A stretch of DNA of 64,000 nucleotides from Mesostigma viride (lineage: Eukaryota; Streptophyta; Mesostigmatophyceae; Mesostigmatales; Mesostigmataceae). The translations under genes were made by a program, and so were the position numbers. The notes beneath the pieces are model-generated. The model did no database searches and was not told the origin of the DNA. It was given only the letters and a program-made list of their open reading frames with translations. The stretch spans positions 1,887,991 to 1,951,990 of the forward strand of contig RPFO01000359.1 of NCBI GenBank assembly GCA_009746045.1. Reading direction: 5' to 3'. Below, in pieces: positions 21,870-35,779 of the stretch (the stretch's first letter is position 1; each line of letters opens with the position of its first letter).

Positions 21870-22393
21870 AAATTAGCAACCACGTTTGGAACTCTTCGGA
21901 CCACCTGTGAAACTAATCACATTTGATGATGTGCTGGCGGGCCTGGGCATCGCATTTGAGCATTACTTCGAGCAGGGCTCAACAAGCTCGATTCGCCAAC
22001 TCAACCCGAAGAAGCCCTAAGCTGCGGTAAGACATATATTTGTGTGGATGGCTCTTGATATCATGCTGAATTTCTAGTCTTCTCTAGGTGGACAGTTCAT
22101 GTGCAGCCATACAGGTCATCCATGTGTGTTTTAACCATGTTGCATGTGCCACAGATATTATGAGCAGTATTTACTAAGTGTGCTGGAGTCGTTGTTGCAT
22201 GCTTGTTGTATTTCACAGTTCACGCCTGCATGAACGCATCGTTGATACTAATGATTATTCATATTGCATGACTGTTCTATTGGGGACGCCGCGCTTGATG
22301 TCACAACGTGGCCGAAAGGGTGCATCCACCGCGACGGCCGGTGGGTGAAATCGATGGACGCATTTCCGAAGAAGCCAGCCGCGGGCCACACCC

Positions 22394-24058
22394 ATGGCGC
22401 GGGCGGGGCGCGGGCGGGGGCGGGGGCGGGGGAGAAGGCGCGGGTGCGGGCGCGGGCGCCACCCAAGACGCGGGCGCGGGCGCGGGCCCGGGCGGGGCGG
22501 GGGCGGGGCGGGGGCGGGGCGCAGGCGCCGGCGCGGGTGCGGGCGCGGGCGCCACCCAAGGCGCGCGCGCGGGCGCGGGCGGGGGTGGGGCGCAGGCGCC
22601 GGCGCGGGTGCGGGCGCGGGCGCCACCGCCGACTTGGATGATGAGCCAGCAACCGAAGCCGAGAGGGAGAGGCACCGCTCTTCGAAGGTGTTCGATCTCG
22701 AAGTGTTTTGGGGCCCGGATATGACCGTGTATGTCCGCTGGCGCCTAGCCGCATCGGAGACGTTGGTAAATGCACCGGTGAACAAGTGGCAGCCCACAGG
22801 GCCTAATGGCGAGGCTTGTGACGGGGTCACGCCCATTGGGTACACCCCGCAGGGAGATCCTGTCTATGGGTGCCTCCTCATAGAGCGTGGCAAGGCCCCC
22901 AAAGGAAGTCCTGGTCTAGTGCCGCTTTTTGAATGGGACGAGGGCGGTGCCAGGAGATGTACCTGCGCTAGCCTTCACAGCCTTTTTCCTGACATCGTCG
23001 CCGCTGAGAAGCAGCAGTTGCTGGACGGATGGATTGAGCAGGTGCCAAAGTCCGTGGAGGATGTGCGTGCCAACAACGAGAATCTGTTCGACATCATGGA
23101 GCAAAAGCTCAAAGAGAAGCGTGAACTGCAAGCGAACAAGGCGGTACCCTTACCGCTGCGATCTGCAGGCGACCAGTCGGTTGCGCGGGCAACACGAGCA
23201 CTGAGGCTGCCCATAAAACAAGTCATCTCACACGTCGCTTGCCCTGCCCGCGAGATTCAAGCGCAGATCAACCGCGCATGTGCGCCCGCTGCGCGAGGGA
23301 GCACATCAACGGCAACGCCCGCTTTGCGCACACTGATTTCCGGCAGGCACACCTTCAAGGTGAATGGAAGCCTCATACGACGCAGCGACCTACTCGTTGT
23401 TAAGCGGCCAGCCGTCACCTGCGGGCAGGGAATGCCGTGGGCACCACACATGCTGGTGAAGGTCCTTGATCTGGAAGGCGATCGCACGGAGCGTGACAGC
23501 ATTGTCGCCTCTCCTTACTACGCACCGTCGTGGACGGGCCAGTTTTCTAGAGTGACATTAGGTGGCGGCAGCGCAGGGATGACGGTCCCCATTTCTGATG
23601 TACACCTGCAGCACTGGACAGTGGGCGGTACGGCAGAGGTGCACCAGCCTGAGCTGATCAGTACCGGCAAACTGTCAGCTGCCACGGTGGCGGCGTTGAA
23701 AGAGCACCCGCAGATTGACTTTGAGCATTACAAGACTGCCACCGCCGCCAGGGCAGCAGCAAAGGATGACTGCAATGCCTACTTTGCCGAGCATGGAGCA
23801 CGTGCGCTTATCGGGATGCGCCTGTGTGCCCTGTTTCCGGGGATAGCGAGGAAGAGGGAGCGCTTCCATGGCTGGGTCACTAAGGTTCAGGAAAGGGGAG
23901 GTCACCTGCTCATCAAGGCGATGTGGGCTGATGGGCAGGACTATCATGCCCTGGCGGAGGTGACGCAGTTCGTGTGCGGCTGCCCACACCCAGTCGAGGC
24001 ATTTGGCCGCGCTCGCTTCTTTCCACAGGAGCTAGGCTGGCACCGTGAACGCAGGTGA
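22394..24058 (+). CDS. Hypothetical protein of the 8.2-kb element, possible Tudor-like C-terminus
   Basis: Open frame of 554 codons from the ATG at 22394. The first 75 residues are a Gly-Arg-Ala minisatellite (GC-rich CGGGCG units, 22394-22620) and may not be coding; unique sequence starts near residue 78. Visible features are a WGPDMTVYVRWRLA segment, a cysteine pair in RRCTCASLHSLF, a charged helix (EQKLKEKRELQANK, residues about 237-250) and, at the C-terminus, ALIGMRLCALFPG, RFHGWVTKVQERG and MWADGQDYHALAEV. The last block has the look of a Tudor/PTM-type chromatin-reader strand pattern (G-x-R-V...F-x-G-x-V...W-x-DG). I recognise no transposase catalytic motif. It is the only long non-repetitive ORF in the element, so it may be cargo or part of the transposition machinery. 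Confidence 0.55.
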   Translation: MARAGRGRGRGRGRRRGCGRGRHPRRGRGRGPGRGGGGAGAGRRRRRGCGRGRHPRRARGRGRGWGAGAGAGAGAGATADLDDEPATEAERERHRSSKVFDLEVFWGPDMTVYVRWRLAASETLVNAPVNKWQPTGPNGEACDGVTPIGYTPQGDPVYGCLLIERGKAPKGSPGLVPLFEWDEGGARRCTCASLHSLFPDIVAAEKQQLLDGWIEQVPKSVEDVRANNENLFDIMEQKLKEKRELQANKAVPLPLRSAGDQSVARATRALRLPIKQVISHVACPAREIQAQINRACAPAARGSTSTATPALRTLISGRHTFKVNGSLIRRSDLLVVKRPAVTCGQGMPWAPHMLVKVLDLEGDRTERDSIVASPYYAPSWTGQFSRVTLGGGSAGMTVPISDVHLQHWTVGGTAEVHQPELISTGKLSAATVAALKEHPQIDFEHYKTATAARAAAKDDCNAYFAEHGARALIGMRLCALFPGIARKRERFHGWVTKVQERGGHLLIKAMWADGQDYHALAEVTQFVCGCPHPVEAFGRARFFPQELGWHRERR

Positions 24059-24099
24059 TGGCACCCACATAGACGATGCCGTCCCTGCTGTGCACAGTG

Positions 24100-24265
24100 A
24101 CAGTGAAGGCGGGGAGGAGGAGGAAGAGGGAGAGGAAGAGGGGGAGAAGAGGGGGAGGAGGAGGGGGAGGAGGGGGAGAGGGGGAGGGAGAGGGGAGGGA
24201 GAATGGGAGGGGGAGGGGGAGGAGGAAGAGGGAGAGGGAGAGGAGAGGAGGATGCGGAATGGGAG
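24100..24265 (+). repeat. GGGGAGGA purine tract
   Basis: About 165 bp of almost pure purine on the + strand, immediately after the stop of the 22394-24058 ORF. No periodicity longer than about 6 bp. Confidence 0.9.
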
Positions 24266-24689
24266 CCGGGGATGACTGGTAGATGAGACGGTGCCATCTA
24301 CCGGCGCATGGAATGAAGTGGTACACAAGTTTACTCATGGTTCGGCAAGTAGAGCATGCACGCCTGGCCTAGTTGCATCAATGAGTTGAGTTTGGAGAGG
24401 CTGCATTTTGCTTGGATGAAGAATGTGTTAGCATGGCCAAACTTTTATGGCTTGTAGCCAAATCCTCTTGGGGTATGCAGTGTACTAGCGGTGTGCAATT
24501 GCGAGGATTCCTGTCTTGTAGCGATGTGGCCTCTCACCCTGCAGCCTGGTAGATGTGTTGGCATGCAGCCACCCATCATTGGTCATCCGATCTGGTGTGA
24601 TTTGCATTTGCACACCTTGTATTAAGGCCATGATTTAATATTGTCTTGTTATTTTTAATGTGTATATGCGAAAAGAGGCATAATCTGCT

Positions 24690-25420
24690 CATATATAGTG
24701 CTAGCAAATGTCACTACCTTTACCTATGCCTGACCTTACAAGTTGAGGATGGTCTAATGTAGTGGCAAACAGGTTATTTACAACAATTCACAGTTTTCTG
24801 ACATAGTTTGAGGCAACTATACTTACCAAAATGCTTGAAAAAGGCAAAAATTGCACCATTTATGCTAGCAAACGTCACTATTTTGAGATCAAACTGGGCC
24901 CAAACTTGGCCCATGGTCTAATCTAGTGGTGTTTAGGTTGCTTCCAACATTTCATAGCTTTCTGACATAGTTTGATATTGTGTAGTAGCTTACACTGAGC
25001 AAAATGCTTGAAAATGGCAAAAAATGCACCATTTATGCTAGCAAACGTCACTATTTTGACATCAAGCTGAGCCCAAACTTGGCCCATGGTCTATTCTAGT
25101 GGTGTTTAGGTTGCTTCCAATATTTCATAGCTTTATGACGTAGTTTGATATTGTTTAGTAGCTTACACTGAGCAAAATGCTTGAAAATGGCAAAAAATGC
25201 AGTATTTATGCTAGCAAACGTCACTATTTTGAGTTCAGATTGACCCCAAACTTTGTGCATGGTCTATTCTAGTGGTAATTAGGTTGCTTGCAAATATCCA
25301 TGATGGTTTGACGTGATTTAGTACTGTTTCCTATTTATTACTATTTAAAATGACAAAAATGTACCTTTTTTGCTAGCAAATGTCACCAAGATGACGTCCG
25401 ATCGATACCAAACTTTGTAC
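24690..25420. repeat. Subterminal tandem repeat, about 170-bp unit
   Basis: The word GCTAGCAAAYGTCAC recurs at 24700, 24864, 25037, 25210 and 25372 (spacing 162-173 bp), within units that also share TTGCTTCCAA and AAAATGCTTGAAAATGGC. The units diverge towards both ends. The location just inside the right TIR suggests repeated transposase-binding sites or an element-specific satellite. Confidence 0.85.
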
Positions 25421-25709
25421 GAGGTCTATTTTGGTTGCAAACATCATGCATGACAATTTTCAGCATAAAAAGACAAACTTCGGTACGAAGTACATTTTGC
25501 GTGCTGGAGTACATTCTTAATGGCTGGTAGGGGTACCCTGGTTTTATTCGGTATATGGCGTATTATAAGGGAATGCATTGAGAAGCAGCGTCGTCGCGTC
25601 CTAGGTCTTATAGCCAATATAGCTCCTCACTCCTAGGTAGGTGCCTCATCACTAGTTTAGGTAAGGTTAGGCGAGATGTTTGGGATAGAGTCGAGCCAGG
25701 ACGTAACAA

Positions 25710-25721
25710 TGGTAGCGGAGG
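25710..25721 (+). promoter_or_regulatory. Gypsy primer-binding site
   Basis: TGGTAGCGGAGG begins two bases after the 5' LTR end. It resembles the common initiator-tRNA-Met primer site TGGTATCAGAGC, with mismatches. Confidence 0.7.
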
Positions 25722-26773
25722 TTTAGGTAGACGCGACGAAGTTCCCTTGCAACCCTATACGCCAGAGGCCTTCCGCGGCCAGGGCACAGAAGAAGACAAC
25801 CTCTTGACAGGTAATGGGCGGGTCGCCGTCAAGCTAGGGGGGTAGTGCTGCCCGATTCGGGACACGCTCTGCCTAGAAGTTAGACCTGCTCAAAGCGGAT
25901 GAACTCCTCACGTAGCTAGTTCGTTTTCCTTTTCCTTTTCCATCTGTGTGTGCATTTCCTTGCTGGGTGCTGTTTGACGTTAGCTAGTGGGTTTGACGGT
26001 TCAATAGTGATGGATAGTGGGACGATTAGCGTCCCTTTAGACTACACCTCTTTTCCGTGCATGCTGCTGCGTTTTCTTATATGCTCGTTAGCTCTAGGCG
26101 AGCATCATAGATGCTTTGTGGGGGGGGGAGGAGAGGTAGGACCTCCTCCACCTCAAGTGCCTCCTACCCGTTCATTAGGAATCGGCTAGAATAGGAAAGT
26201 GCCTAGGAATAGATTCGGCTAGAATAGGAAAGTGCCTAGGAATGGATTCGGCTAGTCGCCGATGCTAGAACGTTGTTCATCGCCTTCCACTCTCTTTTAC
26301 GCTTGGATGTATATGCCTACGTTTAGACCCTTGTGGTTGGTGTTGTACCCCACAGCAGGAGTTCCTCGGCTACGGCGTTGGTCATCGACGACCATTTGGG
26401 CGCCATCTTTCAACGACTCCCATATCAGTGCCTACTATTGCCTATGAAACCTGATCGGTCTTCCCCTACCCCTGCCTTCAATGTACAAGGTAACCCTACT
26501 GATACCCCTAAGGTTAGGGCTGCCCAGCAACGGGCCAGTGAGCCAATACGTCCTCCCCCTGTCACTATACTTCTACCCTTCCTGCAGCCCCTACCTCAGG
26601 TGCTGTACCCCCAAGACGTTCTTTTCCTTCTCATTCGACTAGTAATAATAGCTTAGCAAAATAAGTACTACGTAGTTATTACCCCTCAATGGGCATCTAT
26701 TTTCTTATCGTGGGCCGATGCTAGGAAGTTCGTTTAGTCGCGTACATATACTGTCCCCAAATATAAGAAGTTT

Positions 26774-26998
26774 ATGTCCTTTGAAGAAACTCAGACCTAC
26801 CTTTTAACTCATAGTGAATCAGATGTAGGCCTCCATTCTCGTCCTGCTCCTCTTGCTCGCCCTTCGGTAGATAGCCTTGTTTTGGTTACACCACCTCCAT
26901 CTCCCCCTCGTCCTACGGTGTCATCCTCCTCTAGTGTAGATACTCCTCTCACCTTAGAGTTTGGCTCCCTATCCATTCCTGTTGTTAAAAAGGATTGA
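26774..26998 (+). CDS. Short ORF upstream of gypsy gag
   Basis: 74 codons from an ATG, rich in Ser, Pro and Thr, ending VVKKD. Located between the primer-binding site and gag. It may be an N-terminal gag fragment separated by a frame change. No domain is recognised. The preceding 1 kb (25722-26773) shows a 38-bp tandem duplication at 26180-26255 but no gene. Confidence 0.35.
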   Translation: MSFEETQTYLLTHSESDVGLHSRPAPLARPSVDSLVLVTPPPSPPRPTVSSSSSVDTPLTLEFGSLSIPVVKKD

Positions 26999-27118
26999 TT
27001 TTACTTGTTTTCCTTTCTTAGGACATTAAAAGTTTTTCCTTTTTTTCTTTCCTTGCTTTAAATTAGGGCTTTGTCCTTTTCCTTATTGCAACCTTAATTG
27101 TTTTTCCTCAAACTGAAC

Positions 27119-28257
27119 ATGGATCTAGTGGGTGGAGAGATGTCACCTATACCTACCACTTATAATTCTAATAATGCCAACAATAATAATAATAATAATA
27201 ATAATCGTCGTCCCTCTGTCACCCCTCCTACCTTTGAACAACGTATGCATGTTAGATTTAGTGAAGACCCTTCTTTAACCATGATCTTTCATCCTGTTCC
27301 TTCTATCCCTGCTTATAACATGGGTCGTAACCCTGCCCCTGTAGGCCCGTCTGGTCGCCCTAGCGCAGTTCCCTTTCCTCCTCCTGCTTCTTGGTCCTAC
27401 CCTGACACGGCCTACGAGGCTGCCCAGGTTCCTTCCCGCGTAGCAGAGCTAGAAGTTAATAGTGATTTCAGCACCATGCCTTTAGATGACAGAAATTATG
27501 ATCATTTTGCCAACTCCTCCCTTCGTGAACCATATACTGTTCCCTTCTCCTATGGGCACCAGCCTGAAACGGTGGCCCCTTCTAGACCCCTATCCAAAAC
27601 CTTTCCTCTTCCTTCTTTCTATCCCTCTGATGTGGCAGTAGTAGACAGTGGTCCTATGGGTAGATCTGATCCTTCCCATCCTCCTAAGCCCCCTGCTCTT
27701 CCCCTCTTTGCTAACCTTCCCAAGTTGGATGTCAAGTCTACCCCTCGACAGTTTTTCACTTTTATTATGTTGCTTACCCAGAACACAGAGTCGTGGCAAA
27801 ATCATAATAGATGGCGTCTCCCTGATGCTGTATTAGTCCCTCACTATCTTACTACCTGTATTACCCCTGAGCTTGCTAACCTCATTCAGTGTGAATCCTT
27901 GGCCTCTCATGCCTACCCTAACTCAGTAGCAGGATTGTTTTAGCGGTTAGAGAGCCATTTAGTTCCTCCTGATGCAGATTGGCAGGATAGATTATAGCCT
28001 TTGGTACCTTGCAGCAAGGTACTAAACCGTTTAAGGAATATATGAAAGAATTTGATGCACAGATGGTACGAATTAGGGATTTGTCGGGCGCAGAAGTACG
28101 TGCTCGTTTCCTTCAAGGCCTCAGTAGACCCTTATTACGTGAGGTAAAACGCCAGTTCTCTGCCTACCGTTTCACTGATCTGCCCCTCAAGCATGTGCGA
28201 CAGCGTAGCAGATTTCTTTACCACTCCTCTTCCTACCCATCTCCTCCGTGTTGCTGA
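27119..28257 (+). pseudogene. Gypsy gag (broken)
   Basis: ATG at 27119. The first 275 codons are Pro/Ser-rich with a short Asn run from an AAT microsatellite, and lead into PKLDVKSTPRQFFTFI. The frame stops at 27941-27943. The retrotransposon gag domain continues in another frame with a FGTLQQGTKPFKEYM strand-helix, EVRARFLQGLSRPLLREV and FTDLPL (28000-28190). That is the usual capsid pattern (L-x-QG-x-x-x-x-x-EY...F...L-x-GL). At least one stop and one frameshift separate the halves. Confidence 0.8.
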
Positions 28258-28372
28258 TTGCATGTATGCTCATGCTCCTTTGTGTACTAGGGTTCATAAC
28301 CTTGTCCTCACTCCTGAATAAGAATAGGCATACGTAGAAGAATTCGATATTTGCGTTACAGATATATCTGCA

Positions 28373-30433
28373 TTGGATGTGTCTCACATCTCGTGTTATC
28401 ATTGTCATGAGGTGGGCCATCTCAAGGCGGAGTGCCCCAAGTTCCTTTCTGGTGCTCCCCCTCATCCCGATGCTCGCCCTCCTCGTACCCCTCAGCGTGC
28501 TCCTATTCGTCCCACTCCAGGACGCATTCCCTCAGCTACCCCTAGTAGGCTGAATGTTGTGCAGACAGGACCCTCAGGGTTCCCCTATGATAATCAGGCT
28601 CCTGCACCCTCTTCGCTCCCTCGCGACCCTCCAGCAGTGGCTTTTTCGCCAGGGACTTCTTCGGGGTTAGTCCCAATGGATGTGGGGGGGGGAGGGGGAA
28701 CAGTAGGCCTGTCAGCCGGGGGTAACCTGGACAGGTCCTTAGATAGTACCCCAGATAATAATTTTTGCCTGCCTGTTTTCATAACTTCTGTAGGAGCTGA
28801 ATCATCCCTACCCTTACGTGTTCGTCCTCTTATTATGTTTTTGAATGGTGGCTTAACCGTTCCCCACACTGTTGTAGACCCCTTCTTGCATGCTGATGAA
28901 CTTTTGAATGTCTGTGTGTTAGTGGATAGCGGTGCGGCTAGCTCCTTTGTGAGCGAGGCCCTAGTTAGGCGTTTAGGACTAGTCCCTATCCCTCACACCA
29001 AGCCTGTCACTGTCCATTATGCTGACGGTCGCACCAGTCATTCCCCGGGTACGGTGTCCCTGCCCCTGGTCATACAAGGACGTACTGTCAACCTGACGGC
29101 AACTATAGGCCCTATCACTACCGCTGATGTATTACTAGGATTAGATTGGCACCAGGATAATAAGATTACTATTAATTATGTTACCATGGTCATTTGGTTT
29201 CCAGATAGCTCTTACTGGGTACCGGAACGTCATTATAGAGTAGAAAATTTATCCTTGGTAGATATTACTCCTCCTACACCTGTTGATCCTCCTGTAAGAC
29301 CTATACCTGAAGTATTAATGTCCAATGATGAGTTGCGATCTGAATTAAAGGAATATGGATATTTATTATGTATGTTCCTTCAGTTAGAAGTACAGGAGAT
29401 ACCTATCACTAATAATAGTGTGGATATAGATGTAAACACAGTGGATACAATAGGAGTGGGATTTACTGAAAACGAAATAGTAAGATACATGGCTGTGTTA
29501 GATTCCTCCAAAGTTTTTGAAGAAAAGAGTCCTTCTTATCCTCCTCCTCGTTCTGTTTTACACCGTGTAGTTATTAAGGACGGTGCAGTTCCTACGCACT
29601 CTCCGATGTATAGAATGGGCCATACCGAGTTAAAGGAACTAAAACAGATTTTAGTGTCACTATTAGAAGCAGGATTGATAGAGCCTAGTAACTCCCCCTA
29701 CTCAGCTGGTGTCCTGTTAGTCCCTAAGCCAAATGGCAAGTTTCGCTTAGTTACTGATTATAGGAAGTTAAATGATATTACTGTGAAGTCTAAATACCCT
29801 CTACCTCGTATTGATGATACATTTAATAAGGTTAAAGGTTCTACCTGTTTCACGGTACTGGATTGTGCAGATGGTTTTTGGCAACTGCGTATAGCGCCTG
29901 AGGATTGCCATAAAACCGCCTTTGCTACCCCTTTTGGTCATTATCAGTTTAGAGCAGCGGCCATGAGACTCTGTAACTCTCCTGCCTCTTTTCAAATGTT
30001 AATGAATGAAGTGCTTAGACCTGTTATGGGTAATTCTCACCTTCCCCAAGTGCCATCTGATTTAAAGGATCCTTCCTTCTCCTCTGTTTCTTTATCTGAG
30101 CACGATCGTTCTTGTGCTCAGGCTTACTTAGATGATATCCTTATTTACTCCCCTGATTTTGAAACGCACCTACGTGATTTAAAGAAAGTCTTAGAAATAA
30201 TGTCTGAAAATTCCTTGTGGGCTCGCCGTGCTAAAGTTCGTTCTGGTAGGAGTGTACCATTTTTAGGACACGTTTTGTCAGATGCCGGTGTCGCTACCGA
30301 CCCGGATAAAACTAAGTCAATTCAGGAATGGCCTACCCCTACCGACGTTAAAGGTGTACGTAGTTTTCTAGGGATTGCCTCTTACTATAGGCGTTTTATC
30401 CCGCGTTTCGCAACTATAGCAGCCCCTATTAAT
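28373..30433 (+). pseudogene. Gypsy pol: zinc knuckle, protease, reverse transcriptase
   Basis: One open frame of 687 codons. A CCHC knuckle (CYHCHEVGHLKAEC) is at residues 8-21; an aspartic protease is at about 180-260 with VLVDSGAASSFV and LLGLDW; the reverse transcriptase is at about 440-687 with KPNGKFRLVTDYRKLN, the first catalytic Asp in TVLDCADGFW, and YLDDILIYS at 585-593. Between EVLRPVMG and AQAYLDD there is an extra segment of about 27 residues that most gypsy RTs lack. The frame is cut at FATIAAPIN by the copia insertion and resumes at 50027 with RNase H. Inferred inactive because gag and the downstream part are damaged. Confidence 0.92.
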
Positions 30434-31089
30434 TAGTTAGCATATTGGGGCACCAATGTGCTAGATGGATGCAGGTTGAGGAGACCTTTCCAACGCCGTG
30501 TCAACCGCCTAGAACAGACAAGGGACTAGAAAGTTATCAAGTCCCGAAGTACTGCCGACCGGTGGGCGAGGGCGGGGCACACTCAGGGCATAGTGGACAG
30601 GACACGTGGCAGGCCGTGCCTGCACAGGCTTAGCCTGGACTCTCACGTGACTGGGACACAGTGTACTGAGGGCTCAACGGTACTGTGGCTAGTAGAAGCC
30701 AGTAACCAGCCAGCAGGTCTGCAAGGATGTAAGTCCTTGCAGGACTGTGGCAGGTCCTGTGCTGTCCTAGACACAGGATAGCCAGAGATTCCTGTATGCT
30801 GCCTGCAACGAGGATGCAAGGCAGCGATACGAGGCTCTGGCAATGTAGCGTTGCCCAGCGTTGCTCATGACCGAGGAACAAGGATGGAACGAGGTTGCAT
30901 ATAGCTCGAGACTCAACGAGGCAACGAGCGTCTTCACACACGAACCTTGGTCGTCACGACGAGTGGCGAGCCTATCGAGGGTCGTAGGCCTGGTGTGAGG
31001 ATAAAGGTTGCTAGCCAGCAGCCTATAGGGTCATTCCAGCCGGCAAGGACCAGGAGCTCACAAGCTCTGCTGACGAGTTGCTGCGCAAA
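30434..31089 (+). repeat. Copia 5' LTR
   Basis: Matches 49362-50021 end to end. The only differences noticed are a CATG indel near the 3' end (GCTCTGCTG/ACGAG) and the first base. No standard tRNA primer-binding site was recognised directly downstream. Confidence 0.9.
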
Positions 31090-31113
31090 TCGTACTATTG
31101 CTTCCACGCTTTC

Positions 31114-31923
31114 ATGTCTGGTTCATCGTCAAGCAGCCACGGTGCTGGTGAGGCGAACGAGCAGAGAGACGCGCAAGCGTTTTTCCCCTACCGTAACCAA
31201 GCAAACGCTCCAACATTCGTGCAAGCGGCCTACGTAGCGAGGCACTTGGCAGAAGAGGGGTGGGTGGCGGTGAGTGGGGGAGGCAACAGGCCAGCGGCGG
31301 CGGACCCGATTATACAACGGGCTCGCGTCGTGATTTCTCCAGGTGAGACGGGGCGAGTGGCGGTGGAAGAGTTGGTGCGCATACGGGACGCGCTAGCTGA
31401 AACTGCTAATCGTGTGGAGGTCGCTTATCAGGGCGCCCATATCACGCTTGCCGGTCTCGACCTAGCCAGGGAGGCGCTTAGCCAGATCGTGGCAACAGCG
31501 CTCGGCAGCACCAGACTGTTCAACCACTGGGTGGCGACAGCAGTGCTAGGAGAGGGGGTACCAGACGCCGACATCATCCGGAACGCGCGTGCTCGGGAGA
31601 CGGTAAATCCTTGGAGCACGGCGGAGGTATTTGCCCAAACCATTGAGAATCTTGTTGCTGTCCTTTTGCAAGAGTCGAGAGGGTACGCAGACAGGTTCTA
31701 TATTACCACGCAGCCTTTCGGAGTGTACTCCAGGCTTGATACACCAAGGCCGGAAACCACCACTGCGTGGGGTCCGGAGGTGGAGATTGTCGCAGGGGTC
31801 GAGAAGACGCCTGAAGACGTCCATTTCGAGTGGACTGACAAGCCAGAGGGCTCCGTCAAGCGCTCAGCCCAGCAGATAAACGAGGGCGACGGCACTACCG
31901 ATACCTACGAGGCAAGGCAGAGA
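31114..31923 (+). CDS. Copia 5' ORF, unknown function, interrupted by the CACTA element
   Basis: Starts at an ATG 25 bp after the LTR, with MSGSSSSSHGAGEANEQ. About 270 codons remain open to the CACTA end. The sequence is largely alpha-helical in appearance (VAVEELVRIRDALAETANRV, ALSQIVATALGS) with no zinc knuckle or protease motif. The frame resumes at 43102 (ADLHIPREATHEYDRY) and ends at 43428-43430, giving a protein of about 380 residues before the interruption if a 2-bp target duplication is assumed. Its place ahead of gag is unusual for copia elements. It could be a gag-like N-terminal module or captured sequence. Confidence 0.6.
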
Positions 31924-32069
31924 CACTATACTTTTCGTCCGAGGGTAGTAAAAATGATCCGAGGCGTAAATTACGAGGTGGTAATTTACGGCACAGACTA
32001 CGTATACCGTTTGTATAAGAGTTCGGATCTTTCTCGTAAGCTACGAGTTAGATCCGAGGTAAGATCCGA

Positions 32070-32275
32070 CGTCGTAATTTACGAGGTAGTAATTTACGAG
32101 GTAGTAATTTACGAGGTAGTAATTTACGAGGTAGTAATTTACGAGGTAGTAATTTACGAGGTAGTAATGTACGAGGTAGTAATGTACGAGGTAGTAATGT
32201 ACGAGGTAGTAATTTACGAGGTAGTAATTTGCGAGGTAGTAATTTACGAGTTGGTAATTTACGATCCCGGTACTC
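32070..32275 (+). repeat. CACTA left subterminal repeats, 15-bp unit
   Basis: About 13 tandem copies of GTAGTAATTTACGAG with ATGTACGAG and TTTGCGAG variants, continuing the TIR-internal GTAATTTACG motif. The 15-bp length keeps a spurious frame (EVVIY repeats) open. Confidence 0.95.
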
Positions 32276-32995
32276 GGTCCCGTAGGTTACGACGTCGTAT
32301 GCTTCTCGCGTACACTACCGGTACTACAATCATGTCGCTATGTCGTTCTGAATTGCAGTACGCATGTCACTTATCAGAATTTCACTTTGATTTCACTTAT
32401 CATTTCGGTCAACCTAACCCCTAACACCCATTTACCCGGGGGAAAAAAATGAATGGCATTTGCAGCAAGGCTCATGCAAGACGAGTTCCTATTTCATAAA
32501 AAATTTCATTATTAAATGCAGGATTACATGTCATGCACAAAAATCCAACGCCTTCACAGAAAATAGCATATCAAGTCTTCTGACGACAATATCAAGTCAA
32601 TATCAAATTCGTGGCTTCTCTTCGTGGCTTGAAATACTGTTTCCATGCGGTGCTTAGGACAGCTCCGGGGATGTCGGCACCGCACAGAAGCTCCATCCGG
32701 GAGCAAGTGCGCCGGGGGAAGATGTTGTACATCCAGAGCTCGATATGTGCGGGAAGCCGTCGTGTTGGAAACCGAGGTGTCTGCACATAATTCCGCGCGC
32801 AGGCAGCTTGTGCCTTTACGGGGGAAGACCTGCGACACAAAAACCGTGTCCGGACAATGCAATACGGAGAAATGGCAACGGCAGATGGAGTCGGCTAAGG
32901 CCGCTTGTAAGGAAAGTGATTTTTAATGCACGAATAAATGTATAATGCATGCTACATCGCCATCGCTTGGGCGGTGAAAAGACAAGGACCAACCA
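32276..32995. other. CACTA interior, no gene recognised
   Basis: AT-rich to 32600, then a GC-richer block (32640-32930) with short open frames on both strands and no recognisable motif. This block might be a fragment of a transduplicated gene. Confidence 0.35.
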
Positions 32996-33215
32996 CATGC
33001 CCCCACCTACCCTTCGTGCATCCCGCCCTTGACGAGGCACAACCATGTGCCCCCACCTACCCTTTGTGCGTCCCTCCCTTGACAAGAAACAAGCACGTGC
33101 ACCTATCTAACCTTTGTGCATCCCTTCCTTGGCAAGGAACAAGCACACCCACCCACCTACTCCACATGCATCCCTCCCTTGACAAGGAACAAGCACGATC
33201 ACCCAGCTACCCACT
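32996..33215 (+). repeat. Tandem repeat of about 46 bp
   Basis: Four to five diverged units of the type CCCACCTACCCTTTGTGCATCCCTCCCTTGACAAGGAACAAGCAC (split here as CCCACCTACC, GTGCATCCCT and TTGACAAGGAACAAGCAC). Confidence 0.85.

Positions 33216-35779
<2,564 letters not shown>

Larger units (their letters stand above)
17344..25532. mobile_element. 8.2-kb TIR DNA transposon, 3-bp target duplication
   Basis: Terminal inverted repeats of about 30 bp start CCCTGCCAGCCGTTAAGAAT on the left and CCCTACCAGCCATTAAGAAT on the right (reverse complement), continuing GTACTCCAGCAC. GTA flanks both sides (17341-17343 and 25533-25535), and the undisturbed site is visible in the 3' LTR near 53918. A 3-bp duplication fits CACTA/EnSpm or Harbinger-type elements, but the ends match neither consensus, so I leave the superfamily open. 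It carries two minisatellites, a large palindrome, two unknown ORFs and a subterminal tandem repeat. No DDE motif could be confirmed. Confidence 0.8.
16943..25708 (+). repeat. Gypsy 5' LTR, split by an 8.2-kb insertion
   Basis: The LTR parts are 16943-17343 and 25536-25708, together 574 bp. Compared by eye with the 3' LTR (53518-54093, 576 bp), the differences noticed are a 2-bp indel (GTGTAGTATTG versus GTGTATAGTATTG) and one base next to the insertion site. The intervening 17344-25532 is a separate TIR element. Confidence 0.9.
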
